NCBI RefSeq assembly: GCF_042658365.1
Contig: NZ_JBHSQC010000015.1
Length of the DNA stretch: 64,000 nt
Origin: Carnobacterium_A antarcticum
GTDB taxonomy: Bacteria > Bacillota > Bacilli > Lactobacillales > Carnobacteriaceae
Direction: 5' to 3' (one strand)
In this document: positions 8,027 to 16,559 of the stretch, in pieces
Position numbering within the stretch: the stretch's first letter is position 1
How the letters are laid out: the number at the start of each line of letters is the position of its first letter
Translations under genes and position numbers: made by a program
The notes under the pieces: model-generated
The model's input: the letters and a program-made list of their open reading frames with translations, nothing else
Told to the model about the DNA's origin: nothing
Database searches by the model: none

Positions 8027-9373
8027 TTACAGACGTGCGTTTAATTCTTTTGCTAAGTCTTCAAATCCAGGTTTGCCTAATAAAGCAAACATGTTCTTCT
8101 TATAAGCTTCTACTCCTGGTTGGTCAAATGGATTTACGCCATTTAGATAACCCGAAACCCCAACGGCAATTTCAAAGAAGTACATTAGGTAACCTAGTGT
8201 ATAAGCATCTGTTTCAGGAATCGTTACTAAAAGATTCGGAACGTTCCCATCTGTATGAGCTAATAACGTACCTTCAAATGCTTTCGTATTAACAAAATCA
8301 ATTTCTTTACCTTGTAAGTAACCTAATCCGTCTAAATCTTCTTCAGTAGTTGGAATAAGTACTGTGTGTTTAGCTTTGTCTACTTTAATGATCGTTTCAA
8401 AAATATTTCGTTGTCCATCTTGAATAGATTGTCCAATCGAATGCAAATCAGTAGAGAAATTAGCACTTGCTGGGAAAATGCCTTTTTGGTCTTTCCCTTC
8501 AGACTCGCCAAATAGTTGTTTCCACCATTCAGAGAAATATTGTAAGTTAGGTTCGTAATTAACCAATATTTCGGTTACTTTGCCTTTACGGTAAAGTGCA
8601 TTACGAATCGCTGCATATTGATAAGCTTCATTTTCTTCTAATTTATCACTGCTGTATGCACCTGCTGCATCTGCTGCGCCTTGCATCAATGCGTCAATGT
8701 CTGCTCCGCTTGCTGCGATAGGCAATAGACCAACTGCAGTCAATACAGAGAATCGTCCCCCAATATCATCAGGAATAATGAAAGATTCGTAGCCTTGTGC
8801 CATCGCTTCTTCTTTTAAAGCTCCTTTTGCTTTATCCGTTGTCGCATAAATACGTTTTTTAGCTTCAGCTGCACCGTATTTCTTCTCTAATAATTCTTTA
8901 AAGACACGGAATGCTATTGCTGGTTCTGTAGTTGTACCAGATTTTGAAATAATGTTGACTGAGAAGTCACGGTCTCCGATCACTTCGATCAAATCGCTTA
9001 AGTAAGACGAACTGATACTGTTTCCTGCAAAGAAAATTTGTGGAGCTTTACGTTCTTCTTTATTAAGTAAATTATAAAATGAGTGGTTCAGAAAATCTAA
9101 AGCTGCTTTCGCGCCTAGATACGATCCGCCTATTCCAATAACAACCAATACTTCAGAATCGCTTTGGATTTTTTCCGCTGCTGTTTTAATGCGAGCAAAT
9201 TCTTCTTTATCGTAATTTTTAGGCAAATCAATCCACCCTAAGTAGTCGCTTCCAGCTCCTGTGCCTTTACGCAACATTTCATCTGCTGCAGACACTTGCT
9301 GTTGCAGATTTGAAATTTCATGCGGCTGAATAAATTTTTCGATTTTTGAATAATCAAATTTGATATGTCCCAT
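8027..9373 (-). CDS. pgi: Glucose-6-phosphate isomerase
   Basis: Cytoplasmic glycolytic enzyme interconverting glucose-6-P and fructose-6-P. The 448-residue protein is full length for the Firmicutes form. It shows VIGIGGSYLGAKAALDFL (about residues 76-93), the phosphate-binding SKSGTTTEP loop, DDIGGRFSVLTAVG, and the C-terminal GVNPFDQPGVEAYK with an active-site Lys. Start: ATG at 9373 preceded by GATGGAGGG; the 14 extra upstream codons lack a better ribosome site. It would link the mannose/glucose PTS and ROK kinase products to glycolysis. Confidence 0.97.
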   Translation of the reverse strand: MGHIKFDYSKIEKFIQPHEISNLQQQVSAADEMLRKGTGAGSDYLGWIDLPKNYDKEEFARIKTAAEKIQSDSEVLVVIGIGGSYLGAKAALDFLNHSFYNLLNKEERKAPQIFFAGNSISSSYLSDLIEVIGDRDFSVNIISKSGTTTEPAIAFRVFKELLEKKYGAAEAKKRIYATTDKAKGALKEEAMAQGYESFIIPDDIGGRFSVLTAVGLLPIAASGADIDALMQGAADAAGAYSSDKLEENEAYQYAAIRNALYRKGKVTEILVNYEPNLQYFSEWWKQLFGESEGKDQKGIFPASANFSTDLHSIGQSIQDGQRNIFETIIKVDKAKHTVLIPTTEEDLDGLGYLQGKEIDFVNTKAFEGTLLAHTDGNVPNLLVTIPETDAYTLGYLMYFFEIAVGVSGYLNGVNPFDQPGVEAYKKNMFALLGKPGFEDLAKELNARL

Positions 9374-9464
9374 GTAAATCCCTCCATCATTCTGTTTTTG
9401 TGAATCCACCTTCATTGCTTCCGTTCAGACTTAACTTTAGTAGTTTTAGATTAAAAATGCAAGA

Positions 9465-9497
9465 GAAAAACAGTATTTCATGGTGAGAAATACTGTT
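9465..9497 (-). terminator. Terminator downstream of the 9512-9892 gene
   Basis: ACAGTATTTC and GAAATACTGT form a perfect 10-bp stem around a short loop, followed on the minus strand by TTTTTCTC. Confidence 0.8.
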
Positions 9498-9511
9498 CGG
9501 GTCTTTTTTGA

Positions 9512-9892
9512 TTAGAATTGCGGTACTCCCGATATCTTCCAGTTTTCTAATGTCTCTATCAGCACACCAGATTTTTCCCATGAAAGAAGCGGCAAGTCGC
9601 TTTTTAATACATCAGTTAATTGAATAGTAGCATCTGGTATTTCGAATACAAACAAAGGCACATTGGTACCATCAACGACAGCATTGGTTAATTCAAACAG
9701 ATTTAATGAATGGATGTCGATGGCTAGCTTTTTCTTTAGTTCTTCTAGAATACAAGCTAGTCCTGTTTGTTCGCTAAGAATTTGAGTTGAAGGAAAGGAG
9801 AATTTGTCGTTTTCTTTTTTTACCAAAAACACATATTTACCTTCCGGGTTGTGAGCCATTACGGTTCCGGCTACCCATTGTTTTTCTGTCAT
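9512..9892 (-). CDS. Small protein, possibly a degenerate Nudix-fold protein
   Basis: 126 residues, not firmly recognised. The beginning (WVAGTVMAHNPEGKYVFLVKKENDKFSFPSTQI) is arranged like the first strands of a Nudix domain, and EQTGLACILEELKKKLAI sits where the Nudix helix would be. The Nudix box itself (GX5EX7REUXEEXGU) is not intact, so catalytic activity is doubtful. GAGGTG precedes the ATG at 9892. It is followed by its own terminator and preceded by the S1-domain gene on the same strand. Confidence 0.6.
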   Translation of the reverse strand: MTEKQWVAGTVMAHNPEGKYVFLVKKENDKFSFPSTQILSEQTGLACILEELKKKLAIDIHSLNLFELTNAVVDGTNVPLFVFEIPDATIQLTDVLKSDLPLLSWEKSGVLIETLENWKISGVPQF

Positions 9893-9978
9893 TTTTCAAG
9901 CACCTCACACTTAAATTTTTAAGTTTAGATATCATAAAGTTAAGTTCTCCAGGTATAGATTACAAAAAGAAACCTTTT

Positions 9979-10356
9979 TTAGCTGAAACGTTTTTCTTCA
10001 TCTGCTTTTGCTTCTTGAATCCATTGCGGCATTAAATCATGAATGGTTTTAAATCCAATCTGCCCCATTTTTTCTTGACGATACCTTCTTTTTTTAGAAT
10101 GATAATGAAAATTGCTTTTTTCTTCCAACGTTCTTAACGACAAACTGATTTTTTTTGTGTATTCATCGATATCCAAGATCATGACATCCATTTCATCTCC
10201 GACAGTCAGAATCTCGTCTAAATTTTTTACGTACCCATGTCTGCACTCTGAAATGTGGATCAGCCCTTGTGTCTCTTTATCTAATGAAACAAATGCGCCG
10301 TAAGGTTGGATGCCGGTTACTTTGCCTTTAACAATCATTCCGATTTTGTAATCCAT
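9979..10356 (-). CDS. S1 RNA-binding domain protein (CvfD/general stress protein 13 type)
   Basis: A 125-residue protein with one S1 domain (about residues 4-75): IGMIVKGKVTGIQPYGAFVSL, QGLIHISECRHGYVKN and GDEMDVMILDIDEYTKKISLSLR are textbook S1 segments. A basic tail (HYHSKKRRYRQEK) and a short acidic end follow. Proteins of this size and layout (YugI/GSP13/CvfD) bind RNA or ribosomes and affect stress and virulence-gene expression in other Firmicutes; the precise role here is unknown. GAGGTGG lies just before the ATG at 10356. Confidence 0.85.
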   Translation of the reverse strand: MDYKIGMIVKGKVTGIQPYGAFVSLDKETQGLIHISECRHGYVKNLDEILTVGDEMDVMILDIDEYTKKISLSLRTLEEKSNFHYHSKKRRYRQEKMGQIGFKTIHDLMPQWIQEAKADEEKRFS

Positions 10357-10485
10357 TTATCCACCTCATCACCTTTCTACTGTCGTATGGTTTCAACTAT
10401 ATTATATCATGATTGTATCATAACCGGAAAGCTTATGAAAATAGTATTCGCTTTCATTAACTGCACAATTTTCAACGTCTGGTTT

Positions 10486-10536
10486 CGTGAGCGCTTCACG
10501 TCAATAATTGGCAAGAAACATTGTTTCACGTATACT
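10486..10536 (+). promoter_or_regulatory. Promoter of the PatB/MalY gene with upstream dyad
   Basis: TTGGCA (10508-10513), a 17-base spacer and TATACT (10531-10536) make a good sigma-70-type promoter 50 bases before the start codon at 10586. Just upstream, CGTGA-GCGCT-TCACG (10486-10500) is an inverted repeat that could bind a regulator; which one is unknown. Confidence 0.6.
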
Positions 10537-10585
10537 GAATATGTTGATAAATGCTAATTATTTATTTTGAAAAGGATGTGTTTGT

Positions 10586-11764
10586 ATGAATCATCATTTT
10601 GATGAAGTGATTGATCGCAAGAACCCGTTTAGCGTTAAATGGGGCAGCTTGGAAAAACTATTTGGTTCCGAAGATGTATTGCCGATGTGGGTTGCCGATA
10701 TGGACTTTGAAAACCCAGAACCGGTTTTAGCAGCTTTAAGAAAAATACTTGATAATCATGTGCTAGGATACATGATGCCTCCTGATTCATTATATGAAGC
10801 TATTATCCATTGGCAAAAAGAACGCCATCAAATGATCTTAGCCAAAGAAGATATCTTATTCTCTCCCGGTGTTGTACCTAGTATCGGGTTGATCATTCAA
10901 ACGTTTACTCAAGTGAACGATGCCGTCATGATTCACGACCCTGTCTATACGCCTTTTTCAAATATGATTGAATTAAATCAACGCAAATGCATTTCGTCTA
11001 CTTTAACCATTCAGGACAATCAATTTAAAATGGATTTTGCTGATATAGAGAAAAAGATGGTCGACCAACAAGTAAAACTGTTCATTCTCTGTAATCCCCA
11101 AAATCCCGGTGGTCGTGTCTGGTCAAAAAAAGAATTGACTCAATTAGCAGAGCTGTGTAAAAAACATGGCGTTTTAATGATCAGTGATGAAATTCACGGT
11201 GATTTAGTTTTTCAGCCAGAATCTTTTACTTCATTAGTAACCTTAGATTCTAGTTACCAAGATTTTGTACTGACACTTTCGGCAGCTACGAAAACATTTA
11301 ATTTAGCAGGAATCAAACTATCCATGGTATTTGTTCAAAATCCTAAGCTTCGTGACCAGTTCATTCAAGCGCAAAATAAAATCGAGCAAAGCGCCTTGAA
11401 TACTTTTGGCTATGTCGGAACAGAAGCTGCCTTCTCTGAAGGGGGACCTTGGCTCAGCGACCTGATGCAGTACCTCAGCGCTAACTTAGAACTTATTTGC
11501 ACATTTTTTGATAAGGAATTGCCTCAAGTGAGATACATGAAACCAGAGGGCACTTACTTGTTCTGGTTTGACTGTTCTACTTTAGGCATGACCGATGCTG
11601 AATTAGCCGATCATTTTGCAAAAGTCGGCAAAATCGGTTTAAACGCCGGAGCTGCTTACGGTCCGGCTGGCTCTAACTATATGCGTTTAAACTTTGCTGC
11701 ACCTCAATCTCTTATTGAAGAAGGATTGAAGCGTATCAAGTATGCTTTCGAGCAGCCACATTAA
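10586..11764 (+). CDS. PatB/MalY-type PLP-dependent C-S lyase/aminotransferase
   Basis: A 392-residue fold-type I PLP enzyme. The start KWGSLEKLFGSEDVLPMWVADMDFE is the MalY/PatB hallmark. PLP contacts are seen in CNPQNPGGRVW, SDEIHGDLVF and SAATKTFNLAGIK, where the Lys forms the Schiff base. Relatives cleave cystathionine or cysteine to pyruvate, ammonia and a thiol, and some also transaminate. Exact substrate is unknown. AAAGGATG precedes the ATG. Own promoter and shared downstream terminator indicate a single-gene unit. Confidence 0.9.
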   Translation: MNHHFDEVIDRKNPFSVKWGSLEKLFGSEDVLPMWVADMDFENPEPVLAALRKILDNHVLGYMMPPDSLYEAIIHWQKERHQMILAKEDILFSPGVVPSIGLIIQTFTQVNDAVMIHDPVYTPFSNMIELNQRKCISSTLTIQDNQFKMDFADIEKKMVDQQVKLFILCNPQNPGGRVWSKKELTQLAELCKKHGVLMISDEIHGDLVFQPESFTSLVTLDSSYQDFVLTLSAATKTFNLAGIKLSMVFVQNPKLRDQFIQAQNKIEQSALNTFGYVGTEAAFSEGGPWLSDLMQYLSANLELICTFFDKELPQVRYMKPEGTYLFWFDCSTLGMTDAELADHFAKVGKIGLNAGAAYGPAGSNYMRLNFAAPQSLIEEGLKRIKYAFEQPH

Positions 11765-11765
11765 A

Positions 11766-11809
11766 ACAAAAAAAGACCTTTCTCCATTCATTCTGGAAAA
11801 GGTCTTTTT
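11766..11809. terminator. Bidirectional terminator
   Basis: AAAAAAGACCTTT-CTCC and GG-AAAAGGTCTTTTT pair across a short loop; runs of A and T on either side serve both convergent genes. Confidence 0.85.
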
Positions 11810-11817
11810 GATTATTC

Positions 11818-12678
11818 TTATTTTACTTGTTCGGCAGCTAATAATAAACTTCCGGTAATCCCAGCATTATCGCCTAAAGCCGGGCCCGCGATATATTCTT
11901 CTAAAGGCGGCAATTCAATATAACCCGCCATCAGTTTTTCAAACTCTTGACGAACCAATGAAAAAAGTTGTTTTTGTTTCATCACGCCTCCGCCTAATAC
12001 GATTCGCTCTGGGCTCAACACTAACGTATAGTTCATTAAGGCTTGGGCCAAATAATAAGCTTCCATTTCCCAAACGTGCTGTTCATCGGCCAATTCATGT
12101 CCTTTTTTACCATAGCGCTTTTCAATGGCTGGACCAGCTGCAATGCCTTCTAAACAATTGCCATGGTATGGACAAAAACCCGCGAATGTTTCATCTGGAT
12201 GCAAACGCACCATCATATGTCCCATTTCTGGATGTCCATATCCTGTCAATAATTCGCCATTCACAACAGCTCCTCCGCCAATACCGGTACCAACGGTTAA
12301 GTAGACACAACTAGACAGCCCCAGAGCAGCTCCTTTTCTTAATTCCCCGAGTGCAGCAGCATTCACATCAGTTGTCCAACCAACTGGAATAGCATAACGC
12401 TCTTTAATAGCTCCCAAAAAATCATAATTTTTCCAAGCGGTTTTTGGGGTAGTGGTCACATAGCCGTATGTAGAGGAATCAGTATTTACATCAATTGGGC
12501 CAAATGAACCAATGCCAATCGCCGATAAATCGTATTGATCAAAGAAATCAAAAACTTGTTCCAACGTTTCTTGAGGGGTGGTCGTTGGTATACTCACCCG
12601 TTCTTTAATATCAAATTTTTCATCGCTCACTGCACAAACAAATTTTGTGCCTCCCGCTTCAATTGCACCGTATATCAT
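11818..12678 (-). CDS. scrK: ROK-family sugar kinase (fructokinase type)
   Basis: A 286-residue ATP-dependent hexokinase of the ROK family. The N-terminal phosphate loop GAIEAGGTKF, the second loop GTGIGGGAVV and the ROK zinc motif (GHPEMGH plus CPYHGNCLEG) are all visible. The form closest in layout is ScrK/GmuE-type fructokinase, but glucose or mannose are possible substrates, so the symbol is provisional. Start: ATG at 12678 (MIYGAIEAGG), preceded by AAGGGGATG; the longer frame upstream overlaps the ppiB terminator and is not credible. Located next to housekeeping genes rather than a sucrose operon. Confidence 0.85.
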   Translation of the reverse strand: MIYGAIEAGGTKFVCAVSDEKFDIKERVSIPTTTPQETLEQVFDFFDQYDLSAIGIGSFGPIDVNTDSSTYGYVTTTPKTAWKNYDFLGAIKERYAIPVGWTTDVNAAALGELRKGAALGLSSCVYLTVGTGIGGGAVVNGELLTGYGHPEMGHMMVRLHPDETFAGFCPYHGNCLEGIAAGPAIEKRYGKKGHELADEQHVWEMEAYYLAQALMNYTLVLSPERIVLGGGVMKQKQLFSLVRQEFEKLMAGYIELPPLEEYIAGPALGDNAGITGSLLLAAEQVK

Positions 12679-12761
12679 CTTGCACATCCCCTTCTTCATT
12701 TCATTTTCCTTTTTATTGTAGCATAGACCCTTTAGATTGTGTGCGTTTTCAAACATTTTAT

Positions 12762-12793
12762 CAACAAAAATACCCAACACTGTTTGTGTTGGG
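12762..12793 (-). terminator. Terminator after ppiB
   Basis: CCCAACAC and GTGTTGGG (12773-12793) form a perfect 8-bp stem; on the minus strand TATTTTTGTT follows. Confidence 0.85.
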
Positions 12794-12808
12794 CATCCGG
12801 ATCATTCT

Positions 12809-13399
12809 TTAAGCAATTTCAACCGATTCGATAATAACACCGTGGACCGGTTTGTCTTGTGCATCGCGTCTAACATTTTGAATTTCGTTTACTACGTTCA
12901 TACCTTCAATCACATGTCCAAAAACAGTGTGTTTGAAGTCCAACCAAGGAGTTCCGCCGTTTTCTTTGTAAGCTTCGATTGCTTCAGCCGGATATCCTGC
13001 TGATTCCATTTGACTTAGCATATTAGCTGGAGTTGTTGGAGCTGTTACAATAAAGAATTGACTGCCGTTCGTACCAGGGCCAGCGTTGGCCATTGAAAGA
13101 GCGCCATTCAGGTTAAAAACGTCTTTTGAGAATTCGTCTTCGAATGATTCTCCCCACAGGCTTTCTCCGCCCATTCCAGTTCCTGTCGGGTCTCCGCCTT
13201 GAATCATGAATTCAGGAATAACACGGTGGAAAACAACCCCGTTGTAATAACCTTTTTCAGCTAAACCGATAAAGTTTTCAACTGTTTTTGGTGCGATTTC
13301 CGGAAAAAGTTTAACTTTGATATCACCCATGTTGGTCTTAATTGTTGCTGTTTTTTCATTTCCAGCTACTTCTGCTGATAATTGTGGCAATTGTGTCAT
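12809..13399 (-). CDS. ppiB: Cyclophilin-type peptidyl-prolyl cis-trans isomerase
   Basis: A 196-residue cytoplasmic cyclophilin that speeds proline isomerisation during folding. The catalytic Arg and hydrophobic pocket are in FHRVIPEFMIQGGDPTGTG; SMANAGPGTNGSQFFI and FKHTVFGHVIEGM complete the family signature. No signal peptide. An insert between the last two motifs (AESAGYPAEAIEAYKENGG region) is common in Lactobacillales members. AGGAGG precedes the ATG at 13399, and a terminator follows the stop. Confidence 0.95.
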   Translation of the reverse strand: MTQLPQLSAEVAGNEKTATIKTNMGDIKVKLFPEIAPKTVENFIGLAEKGYYNGVVFHRVIPEFMIQGGDPTGTGMGGESLWGESFEDEFSKDVFNLNGALSMANAGPGTNGSQFFIVTAPTTPANMLSQMESAGYPAEAIEAYKENGGTPWLDFKHTVFGHVIEGMNVVNEIQNVRRDAQDKPVHGVIIESVEIA

Positions 13400-13616
13400 A
13401 TAATATCCTCCTCTTTTTTACTTACTTGATAATCATACTCAAATCAGAACAAATTTGCTATGATTTTAATTAATATGAAGAAGTTTCTTACTTTTCTTCG
13501 CAAAACAGCTCTTGATTGGCTCATTTTTAAACCCAAAAATCTTTTTAATAAGATATCTTTCTTTTCGTGGTATGATAAAAGAAATAACTGTTTAATTTTT
13601 TAAAGGATGGTATGCT

Positions 13617-14117
13617 ATGGTAATTTTATCTAATTTTCCCCTTATCGCTGCATTGACAGCTATTGTCTTTGCCCAATTAATCAAAGTTCCCATTGCTTTC
13701 TTCTTACAGAGAAAAACGACTTGGGCGCTTGCCACTTCTACTGGCGGAATGCCCAGCTCACATTCTGCAGCTGTTTCAGCGTTGATCACAGCATTAGCGT
13801 TACAAGAAGGGGTAGCATCTCCGCTTGTCGCCATTGCGAGTACATTTGGAGTTATTGTTATGTTTGATTCAATGGGAGTTCGGAGACAAAGCGGCGAACA
13901 AGGAATCCTTTTGAACCACTTAATGCTTGATTTTCAAAACCTTAGCAACAAGGTACTGAGATTATCACAAGAACCCGGTACGGTTAAGAACGAACAAAAA
14001 GAGCGTCATTTAAAAGAATATTTAGGTCATAAACCGATTGAAGTCTTTTTTGGTATTTTGACTGGCATTGGTGTTGCTTTTGCGGTTCGCGAGATATTAT
14101 TCTTCTTTAATCTTTAA
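13617..14117 (+). CDS. Divergent PAP2-family (DUF212, YuiD-like) membrane protein
   Basis: 166 residues with several hydrophobic helices. TGGMPSSHSAAV (about residues 42-53) is the PAP2-like phosphatase motif with conserved Ser-His, and DSMGVRRQSGEQ follows, as in the DUF212/YuiD family. The family is related to acid phosphatases acting on lipid phosphates, but the substrate is unknown. AAAGGATG lies before the ATG at 13617. A large terminator follows. Confidence 0.88.
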   Translation: MVILSNFPLIAALTAIVFAQLIKVPIAFFLQRKTTWALATSTGGMPSSHSAAVSALITALALQEGVASPLVAIASTFGVIVMFDSMGVRRQSGEQGILLNHLMLDFQNLSNKVLRLSQEPGTVKNEQKERHLKEYLGHKPIEVFFGILTGIGVAFAVREILFFFNL

Positions 14118-14182
14118 TCTTTACTGTTTTTTCATTTTTAAAGATTTGGACCGATCCCCAAAAATCTCTTTCCCTATTCCTT

Positions 14183-14236
14183 GACGACCTTTTTCTCTAA
14201 CTTTTGTTACTAGAGAAAAAGGAGCGTCTTTTTTTA
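14183..14236 (+). terminator. Terminator after the YuiD-like gene
   Basis: GACGACCTTTTTCTCTA and TAGAGAAAAAGGAGCGTC form a long stem with one bulge and a T run after it. Confidence 0.85.
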
Positions 14237-14324
14237 TTAACCAAACATTCATGCCCCTTAACCTTTTGTATGCTATACTTTAACAAAATTTACTGAACAG
14301 ATTTACTACTATGGAGGAATCATT

Positions 14325-15317
14325 TTGGAAACAAATAATGAAATCTTTGATATCACTATTATTGGCGGCGGACCTACAGGGATGTTTGCTGCGTTTTACG
14401 GCGGCATGCGCAATGCAAAAGTAAAAATCATTGAGAGCTTACCGCAACTAGGCGGTCAATTGTCCATGTTGTATCCAGAAAAGAACATTTTCGACATTGC
14501 AGCTTTGCCGGTCGTTGGCGCACAGGAATTGGTAGATAACCTTTCTGTCCAAATGTCGCGCTTTGAACAATCGATTTGTTTAGAAGAAGAAGTGATTGAT
14601 GTTAAAAAAAATGCTGCTGGCGTATTTGAATTAACCACCAACAAAGCAATCCACTACTCGAAAGCGGTGATCATTACTGCAGGGAACGGCGCATTTCAAC
14701 CAAGAAGATTGGAAATTGAACATGCTGATCATTATGAAGGAAAGACTCTGCATTATTATGTCAATAATATTGAACGGTTTAAAAACCGGACCGTGGCAAT
14801 CTGCGGAGGCGGAGATTCAGCAGTAGATTGGGCATTAACGTTAGAACCCATTGCCAAAAAAGTTTATTTGATCCACCGGCGCAATAAATTCAGAGCCCTT
14901 GAACACAGTGTTTCTTTATTAGAACAGTCGAGTGTCGAGTTGAAAACACCTTTTGTCCCAGAATCGGTCAACGGTGAAGGCCAGGCCTTAACCAGCGTCA
15001 CTTTAAAAGAAGTACGCGGCGACAAAACAGAAACGCTTGAAATTGATGACTTCTTGGTCAATTATGGGTTTACTTCTTCTATTGGTCCAATGAAAAATTG
15101 GGGCTTTGACGTTACGCGGAACGAAATCATGGTCAACACTAAAATGGAAACGACTGTGCCCGGTATTTATGCAGCAGGTGATATTTGCACATACGAAGGA
15201 AAAATAAAGTTGATCGCCACTGGATTTGGCGAAGCGCCAACAGCTATCAACAACGCAATGAGCTACATCGATCCGAACACGCGCGTTCAACCAATGCACA
15301 GCACAAGCTTATTTTAA
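14325..15317 (+). CDS. Ferredoxin/flavodoxin-NADP+ reductase (TrxB-like, YumC type)
   Basis: A 330-residue flavoprotein of the thioredoxin-reductase-like ferredoxin-NADP reductase class. FAD site: IIGGGPTGMFAAFYGG near the N-terminus and AAGDICTYEGK near the end; NADPH site: AICGGGDSAVDWALTL in the middle. The CxxC redox pair of true thioredoxin reductase is absent, which fits YumC-type FNR. The start is TTG at 14325, seven bases after GGAGG; no ATG is better placed. It supplies electrons to ferredoxin or flavodoxin in the cytoplasm. Own terminator at 15328-15369. Confidence 0.92.
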   Translation: METNNEIFDITIIGGGPTGMFAAFYGGMRNAKVKIIESLPQLGGQLSMLYPEKNIFDIAALPVVGAQELVDNLSVQMSRFEQSICLEEEVIDVKKNAAGVFELTTNKAIHYSKAVIITAGNGAFQPRRLEIEHADHYEGKTLHYYVNNIERFKNRTVAICGGGDSAVDWALTLEPIAKKVYLIHRRNKFRALEHSVSLLEQSSVELKTPFVPESVNGEGQALTSVTLKEVRGDKTETLEIDDFLVNYGFTSSIGPMKNWGFDVTRNEIMVNTKMETTVPGIYAAGDICTYEGKIKLIATGFGEAPTAINNAMSYIDPNTRVQPMHSTSLF

Positions 15318-15327
15318 TTTTCTCTCC

Positions 15328-15369
15328 AATACTTCTGTTCCTTTTAAATAAGACCAGAAGTATTTTTTT
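15328..15369 (+). terminator. Terminator after the FNR gene
   Basis: AATACTTCTGT and CCAGAAGTATT pair, followed by a run of seven T. Confidence 0.85.
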
Positions 15370-15442
15370 GAAAAGGGATTTCAACCGACTATTTTACTGA
15401 GTTAAGGTATAATAGAAGCAGATTATAGGAGGGATTCTCAAA

Positions 15443-15949
15443 ATGGTTAAAACAAGTAATGAATTACATCAAAAAGCACTTGAATTGATTCACCAACGTG
15501 GTGTGAAATTAACAGATATTGCCGAGTTGGTTCTCTTTTTACAAACACCTTATATTGAAAATTTAACGCTCGATGAATGTTTGGTCAATGTGGAAGCCGT
15601 CTTGTTAAAACGAGAAGTCCAAAACACTATTTTAACGGGTATTCAGTTGGATATATTAGCTGAACAAAAAGGATTAATGGATCCTTTACAAGATATCATC
15701 ACCGATGATGAAGGACTTTACGGCATTGATGAAATTCTTGCTCTTTCCATTGTCAATGTCTATGGCTCTATTGGTTTTACCAATTACGGCTATATTGATA
15801 AGCTGAAACCAGGTATCTTAGCTAAGCTGAATGAGCATAATGACGGCGAAGTTCATACCTTTATGGACGACATCGTTGGCGCCATTGCAGCTGCTGCCGC
15901 GAGCCGGTTGGCGCATGCTAACCCATCAAAAAGCGATATGATGAAATAA
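15443..15949 (+). CDS. PgpA-family phosphatidylglycerophosphatase-related protein
   Basis: 168 residues of the PgpA/YutG family. IENLTLDECLVNVEAVLLKREVQ, GLYGIDEILALSIVNVYGSIG and the C-terminal HTFMDDIVGAIAAAAASRL are characteristic. PgpA removes phosphate from phosphatidylglycerophosphate; Firmicute members lack the long membrane helices of the E. coli enzyme and their substrate is less certain. GGAGGG lies before the ATG at 15443. It lies about 0.6 kb from the yutF-yutD-yunD block, on the opposite strand; in Bacillus the relative yutG is in the same neighbourhood. Confidence 0.88.
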   Translation: MVKTSNELHQKALELIHQRGVKLTDIAELVLFLQTPYIENLTLDECLVNVEAVLLKREVQNTILTGIQLDILAEQKGLMDPLQDIITDDEGLYGIDEILALSIVNVYGSIGFTNYGYIDKLKPGILAKLNEHNDGEVHTFMDDIVGAIAAAAASRLAHANPSKSDMMK

Positions 15950-15984
15950 CTGTTTTTTTCAATTTAAAATAGCGTTCGTTTTAT

Positions 15985-16012
15985 TTGGCTTTATGTGCTA
16001 AAGGGGTATACT
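15985..16012 (+). promoter_or_regulatory. Candidate hsp20 promoter
   Basis: TTGGCT (15985-15990), 16-base spacer, TATACT (16007-16012). No CIRCE element or CtsR heptad repeat was found nearby, so heat-shock control is not evident from sequence. Confidence 0.5.
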
Positions 16013-16054
16013 TTGATGTGTAAGAAGAAATGATACTAAAAGGAGAGATAGACG

Positions 16055-16498
16055 ATGCCACATGATTTACGAAAAAAAAGTGATTTCCCTGACTTCTCTG
16101 ACTTCTTCCCAACTTTGTTTGATGACGAAAGCCCATTTTGGGACAAGTTATCATTAGCCCATGAAAAAAACAACTTCAAAGCAGATGTCCATGAAACCGA
16201 TAAAGAATATGAAGTTAAAGTGGACTTGCCTGGCTTTGATAAAGACAATATTTCCATTGAATTCGACCACGATGTTTTGACTATCCATGCTAAACGCCAT
16301 TCAGAAGCAAGCGAAAAAAACGAAGAAGGACAATATATCAAACAAGAACGATCTTACGGCAGCATGACTCGTCAATTTTATCTTAAAAATGCTGATGAAG
16401 AAAACAGTAAAGCCAGCTATAAAGATGGAGTACTGACGTTAAAAATGCCTAAAATCGCCCTTGAAGATAGTAAAAAGAAACAAATTTCAATTGAATAA
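16055..16498 (+). CDS. Small heat-shock protein, Hsp20/alpha-crystallin family
   Basis: A 147-residue ATP-independent holdase chaperone. The alpha-crystallin domain runs from about residue 42 (FKADVHETDKEYEVKVDLPGF) to 140, ending with ASYKDGVLTLKMPK, where GVLTLKMPK is the canonical strand, and a short IxI-like tail QISIE. The N-terminal arm is rich in Phe and Asp. AAGGAGAG precedes the ATG. A promoter and terminator flank it, so it is a single-gene unit. Confidence 0.95.
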   Translation: MPHDLRKKSDFPDFSDFFPTLFDDESPFWDKLSLAHEKNNFKADVHETDKEYEVKVDLPGFDKDNISIEFDHDVLTIHAKRHSEASEKNEEGQYIKQERSYGSMTRQFYLKNADEENSKASYKDGVLTLKMPKIALEDSKKKQISIE

Positions 16499-16516
16499 AA
16501 AACTAAATGAACGATA

Positions 16517-16559
16517 AATAAGCGCCATTCCAATTTACTCCTGGGAATGGCGCTTATTT
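16517..16559. terminator. Bidirectional terminator
   Basis: TAAGCGCCATTCC and GGGAATGGCGCTTA form a 12-bp stem with A/T-rich flanks, between convergent hsp20 and the DUF1461 gene. Confidence 0.85.

Noticed and set aside
10306..10557. 83-codon plus-strand frame upstream of the PatB/MalY gene
   Set aside because: Overlaps the promoter and the start of the S1 gene on the other strand; no ribosome site.
12679..12780. N-terminal extension of the ROK kinase frame
   Set aside because: Overlaps the ppiB terminator; the ATG at 12678 has a ribosome site and matches the family start.
15950..16054. CIRCE or CtsR operator before hsp20
   Set aside because: Neither the TTAGCACTC inverted repeat nor tandem GGTCAAA heptads are present.
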